Below the pieces are notes generated by a model. It saw only the letters and a program-made list of their open reading frames with translations, had not been told where the DNA came from and did not search any database. Shown in pieces: positions 13,201 through 22,476 of a stretch of 60,000 nt of DNA (position 1 is the first letter of the stretch; every line of letters starts with the position of its first letter). Position numbers and translations under genes: made by a program. This DNA comes from Tubiluchus corallicola (taxonomy: Eukaryota; Priapulida; Priapulimorpha; Priapulimorphida; Tubiluchidae), in NCBI GenBank assembly GCA_030141605.1, contig JAQGDQ010000131.1, positions 250,001 to 310,000 of the forward strand, written 5' to 3'.

Positions 13201-15513
13201 GGTGCATTCAAGTGGAACATGAGTATGTGATGTTTGAGTGAGTTCTCTTTAAAGTGTGCTTGCTATTCAGTCCAGGGGTTATTGCACTGCCAGGCATATC
13301 TGTCACACTAGATAAAAACAATTGAGTTTATAGACAAATGTGATTAAGAACTTGCATAGTTTGCAACGAGAAAAGTGCCACAAAGTTTACATTGTTAAGA
13401 TTTTGATCTTACTAATTCCTGCAATTAAGTTATAATCATTTCCTTTATAAAAATTATTTAGGCCAATTGCTTTTTTGATGATTTGTGGGATCCACCAAGT
13501 AATCATATGTTTAGGCACACTGATAATTTGTTACGTACTGGAAAATGGTAGTGTACTTTTGGAGTAGTGAAAAATGTGCAATGTACCTTTAATAAATTCT
13601 AGATCATGTACAGATGGTAAATCTATCAATACGTTTTAGCAGAAATGAGTGAGTAACTATACGATAAATCTAGTCGACAAATGAATGGGTGATCACGCAG
13701 AAAACTGCCCTTGGGTTCTTTTAGGTAGTTTTCATGCTTTAGTGAGAAAGTGGTGGTGACAGTCTTGTTCAAGTGATGATGATGATGATGATGGTAATGA
13801 TGACGATTATGTTGATGATGATGGTGATGATAATAACGATAATACCAGTACTTCTTTGTTTATTTCCAGATCTGGGCCTGTAACTGCACCTCAATATGCA
13901 ATGAAATGTGATGCATTATAAAAGTTTACAACAGTAATCTGTTTCAACAATACCTACCTTTTCACTAAAATTTTTTACACCTAGTTTGTGATGTGAAAAA
14001 CAGTTGCATCGTAGTACGTGAGTAGTTGCTTGGCTGATCTACTAATGATATGACAAACTGTTTTGTTTCTTACAAACATTTTATATTTTCAGCTTCCTGT
14101 GTACAAGCCACCTATATCAGCCATGGATCCACTTCCACTGAATGAAAGCTTACCTGAAGAAGTGTACCTGGAACAGCTAGCCTTGGCAAATCAACCCTCT
14201 CTTTCAGAGACGGAAGTACAAAAGGTGAGTATACATTATTGCCATACATCCTTTTATGAAACTTGACACTTTTGGTGTTCAATGGGTCAGAAATCAGTAT
14301 GTTTAAGATCACGATTGGTTCACGCTACATTCTTGCGGAAATAGGCTGAACAAGAAGTGATCAGTCCAAGAATGGTCTCAGATGCATGCATGCACCCATC
14401 CTTATTTCTTGGAGTCTCCAAACCGACCGTGCAAGTGACTTTATATAAATGTTTTAACTTATGCAAGTATTTGGCTTGTATTTACACACATACTATGTAT
14501 TGCTTTAAGAGATTTTGCACATAGATTTATCTAATCTGAATACTTGTTGTAATACTGAAGTGTATTCAGTTGCATCGTGAAAGGCTGGAAGTGTTTATGG
14601 TATGTTAGCATCAGTAATATGAATAGGGTAACACAAATGGTGACTGCACAAGTTTAACATTGTTTCATGTGGTCTCATCCATATAAGGATTATTTTTGCC
14701 TTGTATTGTCTAAAAAATTTGTAATTAGGCAAGAATTTTATAATTTGTTAAACTGGTAGTTAATTAAATGTCAACTGTTCCTCCTTTCAAACTTCTCTTT
14801 TCATTCTGATATTCACTGTCTGTGTAATGTTTATAATTATGTTAACGTTTGGATAATTACACTGACATTCTTATTATTTTGCTCTTTAGAAAGGAAAAAA
14901 GAAATCAAGTAAAAAGAATTTAAGTAGGAGTTCATCTCCGATGCTTAAAAAGTCCAAATCTCGACGATTAAAAAGAAAAAAAGGAAAGGAACGATCAGGA
15001 AAAAAATCAAAGTCCCCGGCACCAAAAAAATCTCAATCGCGCAAAATGTTGGAATCCCCTTCACCAGAAAAATCTCGTCCAAGCAAAAAGAAAGAGACTT
15101 CAAGAAGAAAGTCAAAATCTCCACCACCGAAGAAATCTAAATCTGTTAAAACATTGGAATCACCGTCACCAAAGAAATCTAAATCTGTTAAAACATTGGA
15201 ATCACCATCACCGAAGAAATCTGACTCTGTTAAAACATTGGAATCACCGTCACCGAAGAAATCTAAATCTGTTAAAACATTGGAATCACCGTCACCGAAG
15301 AAATCTGACTCTGTTAAAACATTGGAATCACCGTCACCGAAGAAATCTAAATCTGTTAAGACATCGGAATCGCCTTCAGTGAAGAAATCTAAATCTGTTA
15401 AGATATTGGAACCACCGTCAGAGAAGAAATCTGAAACGAGTGGCATATCGAAATCGCCATCCCCGAAGAAGACTAAACATAAGAAAAAGTCTCCGAAACG
15501 AAAAAAGAAATAA
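7210..15513 (+). CDS. CABCOCO1/CFAP119-like ciliary protein, six exons
   Basis: Exons: 7210-7286, 7502-7671, 9861-10092, 10735-10807, 14093-14224, 14890-15513. All have GT/AG borders and matching phases (2,1,2,0,0), giving 1308 bp, 435 residues. The start MECLDVMLSPEAVADLWAIQ follows upstream stops. Exon 2 gives LRHLSILDALIYAIRWAQEEDFSSQ and exons 3-4 give LSAKELALSIDYIRNT-VVQHFELYRYC, the pattern I associate with the C10orf107 (CABCOCO1) and CCDC189 (CFAP119) proteins of motile cilia and sperm flagella. Exon 5 is Pro/Glu-rich. Exon 6 is an extended basic Lys/Ser/Pro tail with a 14-residue repeat that I do not know from those families. Cytoplasmic or axonemal location is inferred. Intron 4 hosts a fucosyltransferase gene on the other strand. 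The exon model is firmer than the family name. Confidence 0.75.
7847..8904. repeat. Tandem duplication, two copies of about 524 bp
   Basis: Copy 1 (7847-8370) and copy 2 (8384-8904) begin TTTAAAGCGCATTTAAAG and end TTCCTCTGATTTAC. I saw only a few differences: copy 2 lacks one GCA triplet (GCAGCAGCC against GCAGCC), plus substitutions such as TGTAC/TATAC and AAACGAAA/AAACAAAA. A 13-bp spacer separates them. The unit lies in intron 2 of the ciliary-protein gene and has no reading frame. The near identity means a recent event. Confidence 0.95.
11296..12333 (-). CDS. GT11 galactoside alpha-1,2-fucosyltransferase (FUT1/FUT2-like), intronless
   Basis: A complete 345-residue frame, the usual length for GT11 enzymes. 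It starts with a short cytosolic end and one membrane anchor (about residues 11-27, ISAVIFLLLACLIVMYH), the type II topology of Golgi glycosyltransferases, then a Lys/Glu-rich stem. Family motifs: GGIGNQMF (85-92), HVRRGD (219-224, GDP-fucose site), LSDDIYWCK (258-266) and the C-terminal DTGTFGWWGAWLAGG (299-313). Potential N-glycosylation sites include NDT (128) and NVS (237). The expected reaction is transfer of L-fucose from GDP-fucose in alpha-1,2 linkage to a terminal galactose, in the Golgi. It lies wholly within intron 4 (10808-14092) of the opposite-strand ciliary-protein gene. No introns in the coding region. The acceptor sugar cannot be told from the sequence. Confidence 0.93.
   Translation of the reverse strand: MAGFVQTLHHISAVIFLLLACLIVMYHQKATVENHTPRKTRSCFNEKNNKEKKQPELHNDCDARSVTEVAVNILKKPVLSVNFKGGIGNQMFMYASLMGLAEMHGFEAKIPPNLPLSNSFELSLSPLNDTWENENPLMLYERAAGKYDNRLVKKLKATSTNNKDTIVYGYLQSYKYFSHIHEKILREFSIKQTLRPQINNRFEDIKSKHGMNKTYVAVHVRRGDFLKYGEFGYRTANVSYFEKAMDQFNMKDVVFLILSDDIYWCKANFPSHLPKEFVETNSAIVDLGIMTRCDHVIYDTGTFGWWGAWLAGGKVIYMKQFATIGSRLEKEIKNADHFLSNWVGM
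13773..13840. repeat. (GAT)n imperfect microsatellite
   Basis: Interrupted GAT triplets within intron 4 of the ciliary-protein gene, with GAC, GTT and GGT interruptions. Confidence 0.85.
15130..15470 (+). repeat. Coding 42-bp tandem repeat (14-residue unit)
   Basis: Within exon 6 of the ciliary-protein gene, the unit KKSKSVKTLESPSP is repeated about seven times plus a degenerate partial. The fourth residue alternates: K,K,D,K,D,K,K. The last copies diverge (KTSESPSV, KILEPPSE, then KKSETSGISKSPSP). Array copies are nearly identical at DNA level, so the array is young. The unit has several Ser/Thr-Pro-like and Lys-Ser sites that might be phosphorylated. Confidence 0.92.
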
Positions 15514-16190
15514 ATCAGCGGGCAACTAAACATTTATGCACCATTTTTTCGTTTTGATACGTGGCATGGTGAATTAGGCAATGTTTATCCTCACTCATGT
15601 ATCTGCTATCACAATCTTAATAAATTTCTACATACTGTCTTCTCACCTTAGTATCAATGCAAAAAGAGAAATATGCAAAAATAAAGAAAATGTTATGAGC
15701 TGTGTACCGTGTTAAGTTCTGGCATTCAGATCAAAGGTCTGACAGAATGTGTTGGTGCTAGAAATGTATTATTAAAATTTTGTGATGACATGAATTGTAT
15801 GTATTATTCAAACAGTTTATTTTTTAAAATTTCATACAATAATAATTTTGTTTTGTTTTATTTATTTTGTTGTGACTAGTTTATTTTTTATGGTATTATT
15901 ACAAAAAACATTTTTTTTATTTTCTAGATAGGCTTACCAATGGGAATAATAAGTCAGAAAATAACTTGTAGGTGGCGCTCGGCGATCATTGTTAGTAGGG
16001 TAGCAGGGCTAATTCGTTGCTCCGATTGTTACTTAGAGAAGATACAATCATTATGTGAAACATGTTTTCATACGAATATAGTCCCGTCGTACGTACTTTA
16101 AATGTTAAACTTTGCGCTATGTATAATTCAAAATACAACGTAATCATTATAGTATACAAGACAGTATGTAATAACAGATGGTCCAGAGAA
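15514..16190. other. 3' region of the ciliary-protein gene and intergenic DNA
   Basis: AATAAA-like strings follow the stop codon, for example AATAAATTT near 15618 and AATAAAGAAAA near 15680, giving plausible plus-strand polyadenylation signals. No other coding potential. Confidence 0.4.
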
Positions 16191-16194
16191 ACGG

Positions 16195-16325
<131 letters not shown>

Positions 16326-16404
16326 TGAGTATAATAAATGTGCTAAACTTACGGTATCTAAAGCTATAATTGTTTAGGTCAACTGCGCAAGAGGAAATTT
16401 AATT

Positions 16405-16447
16405 CTCAAATCAAATGATTTATATGATTTAAATCATTTGATTTGAG
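16405..16447. repeat. Perfect 18-bp inverted repeat, 7-bp loop
   Basis: CTCAAATCAAATGATTTA (16405-16422), loop TATGATT, then its exact reverse complement (16430-16447). Can form a hairpin or cruciform. No target duplication was established. Confidence 0.9.
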
Positions 16448-16797
16448 TATTTGAGTAGTTTTTGAATTTGTTAACTCAAAGCGGAACTACAAATCGGGCA
16501 TTGCACCTCTTAATTACAGTAGAATCATGATTAAACACCCGCATTTTAACCGAAGTGGGTGACGACAATAATGCAGGGTGGCTCTTTTATAAGCAGGGTT
16601 CTCTTTCACGTTTTTAAAGCTAGTCAAAATTTTTCAGTAGATAGAGTTTTTCTGCACAAAAGAAACTGAAGCCAAAAGAAAAACAGCCATGCACACTCCT
16701 GGCGGTTTCCCGAGGATCATGTTTGTGAATTTGGCGAAGAACTTAGCCTTATCTTTGAGTATCATGAATGCGTCTACTATTATATATATACAATATA

Positions 16798-16852
16798 ATA
16801 TAATATAATATATATTACATACTATATATGCTAAATATATATTATATTATAT
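16798..16852. repeat. AT-only inverted repeat, 19-bp arms
   Basis: The left arm 16798-16816 and right arm 16834-16852 are exact reverse complements made only of A and T, with a 17-bp spacer. Low complexity makes chance formation easier. Confidence 0.7.
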
Positions 16853-16939
16853 CGACAGTGTAAAAACAATTAGGTTTTTCATAACTTGATATAAAAGTCC
16901 CAAAATAAAAAAGATCTACTTGTACTCAGATCTACTCAG

Positions 16940-17480
16940 CTTTTATAATGTATAAATACGTGGAGAAAGGATTTACACCATGGCAAAAGTGATGTCATAG
17001 ACTTTGAAAAAACATTCGACAGCGTGGTACATTCGAAACTTACATGCAAACTGGTAACGTACGGAATATCCTAAATACGCTTAGAGTGGATTTGATCTTT
17101 CCTGTCGTACACAAAGAGTAATAATTATAATAGAAAACGATTTTTATTAACATTATTTTCAGGCACGATTCAAGCATCTGCTCTGGCCGCTGTCCTTGTT
17201 TAAATGGCATGTTAGTGTTAAACATTTGTTAGACTATGCGCAGGTGATGTTTAGATTTTCGTTACATCGGACCAACGGACGACATTGGAAAAATCTGTTC
17301 TAAGCACAGTAGCACCTAAAAATGGGGCTGGCAAATGGCAATTCAACATCGCCGCGCACAAGTGCCTTATTGTGCTTATTTGTCATTAAAATCTGCAACG
17401 TTAGTATTTTTATGTAATGATAGATTAGAAGAAAATGTTGGCTATCGCAATTTGGGCATTACGATTTTTGTTAATATAAA
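16940..17480 (+). mobile_element. LINE reverse transcriptase relic (jockey/CR1-like)
   Basis: Plus frames read KSDVIDFEKTFDSVVHSKL, then LVTYGIS, SCRTQRVII, and a decayed tail with DLGIT-like EENVGYRNLGIT. This is the reverse transcriptase block 'DFxKAFDSVxHxxLLxKL..YGI' of jockey/CR1/L2-type elements, followed by the region after the YADD box. Frameshifts and internal stops show it is dead. Confidence 0.75.
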
Positions 17481-17499
17481 ATTTTAAATTATTGAGGCA

Positions 17500-19050
17500 T
17501 TGTGAATTTAGTTACGACTGGTAATTTTGAGGCTCCTGTAAGTGCTTTCAGCCTAGGTGGCCTTCTTCAACTAATTATTCTTTTTGAATACACTGTTATT
17601 ATTATTTTATAATACATACAATTCTTAATACAGTAGCTATGAATAAGATCGCTGTTTACAAAACAGTTTGATTCGTTTATATGTAGGTCACATAATGTTC
17701 ACATTTATTTAGCCCTAGTTTAATAAGTAAACTACACTACTTTTCTACTTATTATGTAGTAAAAATGTTTCAGGCAAGAACAAAACATAAACAATACTTT
17801 TACATGTAGCCTACAAGCAGGCATTTTTTATTATTGACATTATTATTTACAAAACTTAACAATTACACTGTAATATAAAAACGTACATCGTAAGAATACA
17901 ATATCAATAGCTTAATCGCTTATTAAAAATTGACAGTTTTCAGCATGGACAGCCGTAGGAATATACAATACACACTTTATTATTAAATCAAACGCAGATG
18001 ACATGGCGAATAAAAATATTAGGCATACAATATACTTATTATAGCAGTCGAAAGGAGAAGGTCAAATTTGCTATAGATCCGGCACCATGATAAAAATAAA
18101 TTTCAAATCAGATTATAATTTCCATTCTATATGAAACTACAGCAATGCATCAAAACGTAATTCATACGTAACCTATTGCTTGAGTTTGCACAAATATGGC
18201 TCAGTTTCTTTAACTACAGCATCTATAACCACGAAAATCTAACATTTATTCCCATTTGTAATTGCCTTAGATTAATGATAAGGAATCTGACGCTAGATGC
18301 ATCTTTTTAATCATGTATATAGGCAGTCCATACTAACGAAGCTAATAGACATACACTTCTCCAAATCTGTAAATCTGTTTGGAAATACATATCGAAGATG
18401 TAAGTGGCTGGTGGTGAAATGTCGCACAGGCGTATACAATCCTTCCTATCATTCACCTTAGTAAGTAGTAAGCTCGCAAAAGTTAAATCTATCAACGGTG
18501 GTTGCGATGGGGAAGACCGGGGCAAGTTCAAACCGGGCACATCTGGCTTCTTCAACGTATCACTTTTGAGTGCAAATCATTCATGACTGTAGAACAGACT
18601 ACTAGGTGTTACTAGAAAGGAACTTTCAGAGACGCAACTCATTTAATTTAGATTTTATGACGATTTTTGTAATAGGGGGTTCGGTGGGGGGGGGGGGGGC
18701 TGACTGACCCGGTCTCCTCTAATTTTAAAATATTTCTGAAACTTATCGTTCAATAAGAATGCTGTACTGAAAATGGAAATAAGTAGGTTTTCAGTTGGCA
18801 AAACTTTTCCACAGATTGAGGTTGCCTTTTTTGTTGCCCCAAATGTAGACGCAGCTTAACTTTCCTTTTTAGTGGATTTGAAATCAAAATTTTCAGTAGC
18901 TCAATATGTACAGAAACGTAGCAGTTCAAGCCAAATTTGTCATAGGAATGCAGTCTGTGTATCTAGTCTAAAGTCTTCAACCTAAAAGAGACATCGAGAT
19001 ATGTGAACCTAACACTGATTTTCACCCGGATGTGATACTTCGTCCACCAT
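17500..19050. other. No gene recognised downstream of the metalloprotease gene
   Basis: AT-rich DNA, possibly including 3' UTR of the minus-strand metalloprotease transcript. A run of about 14 G (near 18687) could form a G-quadruplex. Small frames at 18307-18586 overlap on both strands and resemble no family I know. Confidence 0.4.
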
Positions 19051-19186
19051 CTATTCTTCATTATTGTATTTCTGCACGACACAGAAGCTGTTTTCTGGCC
19101 TCCATCCACGGCAACAATACTTGTTCCTGCCAAGCCCACAAGGGCGAACTGTGATAGCACACTGACGCTCTTCCCGTCGCTGGCCG
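19051..19186 (-). CDS. Metalloprotease terminal exon B (distal), alternative C-terminus
   Basis: Acceptor TTTTTTCTTAAG at 19187, then phase 2 entry giving S-GQRREERQCAITVRPCG and CCRGWRPENSFC, ending YNNEE and a TAG stop at 19053-19051. The first half completes the TSP1 cysteine pattern begun in exon 22745-21890. The second half has a CCxGWRP motif reminiscent of EMI-type CCxGW. It is clearly homologous to terminal exon A; both accept the same phase. Confidence 0.75.
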
Positions 19187-21669
19187 CTTAAGAAAAAATG
19201 TCTCATTACAATAATTTCAACTTTTCAAATTATCAAATATTGTTAAAAAAAGTTTACTTTTAAGTTTTTCATCAATAGATGACGCTGAGATCGTGCATTA
19301 AGAATACAATAGTGGTAACTAGATTTCATAAACTAGCAAATTTAACACAAATTTGTGTTACAAGATTCCATCACCAGACGACACCACCAATAGCGATCAT
19401 ACAGCAATGATGATGATAGTAATGATGACGATGATGAAAATTGCGACGATGACCATTATGATGACGTCGGTGTTAGTTTAGTCAGTTAATGAGCGAACGC
19501 TTCCAGAAAATTGGCGCTTAGCTCGCACCCTAAAGGGCAACCGGGGTGTGCAGCTGGAGCGACGTGGACGCCATCCCTTGCAGCAGGTTCTCTTTATGCC
19601 TTTACCACAAGATCTGACGGTGACGTTGCAGTCACGCTTCTCCACCAATACCTGCCCACTTGGAAACAGATACAAAAGTCAGTATGGAAAACAAGCATTA
19701 GTAAGTAAATAATGATGATGACAACAACATGAAAACTGAATCCACGCTGCCGCTACGTCTCATTTTATCTCATTTTATCTCGCTTGGTATTAGTTTAAAT
19801 CTTAAAAAATAAAGAAACCCTATGGAGTGTGCAGATAATTTGTAACATTTTATAGCAATTTTTTCCACAGCTTGCTATTCTCTGATTCGCCACTGTTTTT
19901 AAATTTTGCATACCTACATATACTGTGGTGGTGAGTGTTGGGCGAACCTGTAAGTACTTCTGTGCAGTATTGATGAGCTTTTTTTCTTTTTTACACAGTG
20001 TGACACTTTGCAAAACAGAATTCAGGATTGAAATGGAGGACCTTCTTAGTTGTTGTGGCAGGACTGGATTCTAAGATAAGATGATGAATTTGCAGGTGTC
20101 TAAACCAAATTCGACTAACCATTTCACTTTCAGCGGGAAAATAAGAAATGAAACTTGGCAGAATGAAAACTGAACCTTCCATTTACTATCCTGGTTAAAC
20201 GTTCAATAAGTTTGGGCGTTAAGCGTACACCGTAAGGCTCGTGACCACTCGTCTATTCTTACCAGTACAGTGTCTTGCTCAGAGACAAACGGTTTTCATA
20301 TGAGATTATCAATTTGCTACGAACTTGCTATTATCCTGTTTCACTGTGGTCGTTTGAAATGTCATATTTTCTCTTTTTTTAATCATGGATTTTTCATTAC
20401 TAATTGTACCTATTTGAATTTGCTTTGTATCAAATTGTTAAAGTGTGACATCAGAGTTCTAAAATTGCACTTTGCCCATTGAAAACCATCAAAATTTTAA
20501 AATTGGCTTGGTGATATGGTGCCATGATTTGTCTGCCAAGATGTGATTTTTCGCATAGAGCCAAAACCATACCGAATTTAACTTGAATTTAAGTTACTCG
20601 TACCTAAATTATGTCAGCTTTGGTTAACTATGAGAAGGACAACAGCAACAACAATAGAAAATAAGTAATTGCAAAAAAGAATTCGGTGCAAACAAAAAAC
20701 CTTACACGTGAGACAGCGTGGATTAGTATTAATGTGCAGCAAACACAATGTGTGCAATAAGCATGCTTTAATCTAACTTTCACATTTTCTGAATATTTGT
20801 TTGGGCAAATGGCCATTCATTGTAAAAACTCACACATCTGTTCAATGACCAAACAGCACAAATTTGTCTGAGCGAAGCTTCAAAGCATAATCAACGACGA
20901 CACTTATCAAGAATAATCCTCTTAGCAGGGAACCACGTTCGGATATATGAAAAACATGGACATCTTCCCAGCGCGAGAAAAATAATCAGATGCACGACGG
21001 CAGATATAATTACCAAAAAGCAGCTTTTCAGGCGGCGGTCATCAATTCACGTACAAACCAAGCGGCTTCTTGTTTAACTGCTGCAGGGAAGTGCCCACTG
21101 CTATTTTTTGCGGAGTAAAATTCTTAGTGTTTGAATTACAATTTAAGCCAAGAATGTTTAGGAGATTTGGATGGATGCAGGTAATAAGCTGCGTGTATAG
21201 GAAAATAAATTCTCACACTTTTCCCATTGGAAATATACAACACAATGTAGTTGTAGCTGGATTGAGTCATTTATTGAAATTTGTGCTGAGACAAATTTTT
21301 GTCACCTTAAAGTAAAAACAGATCTGTGAATTTTAAGTTATGTATGGTTATTTGTCCAGACGAATTTTAAAGTCAAAACTCAGCTTAACCATTAACATTA
21401 AGCAAGTCGCAAGAATATTAATTGATTAATATCAAATATGACAGAAAATTAGATGATTAATACTTCATTGATTAGATCATTTTGAGAATCTGACGTGCGT
21501 TATCTGAGGATGATAAAAGGGAATTGTTAACAGAATTTGTTAATCAAATATAAAGTAATGATGATAGTAATCATTAAACAACAAAGATATTGAAGGTATG
21601 TGAGGTATTGGACACAAAATTATTGCAGAGCATAATTTCAACACATACAAAAGAGAATGGAATATGGAA

Positions 21670-21710
<41 letters not shown>

Positions 21711-22444
21711 GAAAACTGATAGAAAAAAGAGAAAATAATGGAAAGAGAAAGCACAAGAGAGAAACAAGAATGGGAAAGGGGTGAAAGAGAAAAATAGAAC
21801 ATAACGAAAAAAGAGAAATCAATGGAGAGCAAGAGCGGTAGAGAAGCAGAAGGAGAGAAAAAGAGAGCTGCTATTGGATGTTAACATACCTGCAGTTACC
21901 ACTATGACACTCTCTTGTCCTGGACTGAGTACTGCAACCACATGTTTGACTGCATTCTGTCCATTCCGACCATTCTTCCAAATTAGAATCATTTTCTCTC
22001 AAGTCTTTGGTCACTCTATTCGCTCTGTTTACGGTCAACCTTGAAGCTGCATTTTCGTTATTTAAGGCTTTTGATGTTGACCGCAACCGTCCTCTACGTC
22101 TGACAGGAGGCCGTCTTTTTACAAGACCTTTTTCAGTTTGTGAGGATATTGTCTTCACTTTTGAAGTAGACCGTCTTTTTGAAGCGAGAGATCGATTTAG
22201 GGACCTGGGTCTTGGTGTACTGGAACTAGAAAGCGATTTTGTTGTTCTTCTCCTAGCTATTATTGTTGTTGTCGTCATAGTTGTTGGCTTTGTACTAGAT
22301 ATGGGTTTAGGAGTAGTAGTAGTAGTAGTAGTAGTTGTTGTTGTTGTTGCTGTAGTTGGTTTAGGAGTAGTAGTAGTTGTGGTTGTTGTTGTTGGTGATG
22401 GAGTTGTTGTTGTCATTGGTGTAGTAGTAGTTGTAGTAGTAGTA

Positions 22445-22476
<32 letters not shown>

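Noticed and set aside
15033-15533. 166-codon minus-strand frame with Asp/Phe repeats
   Set aside because: Antisense shadow of the 42-bp coding repeat of exon 6.
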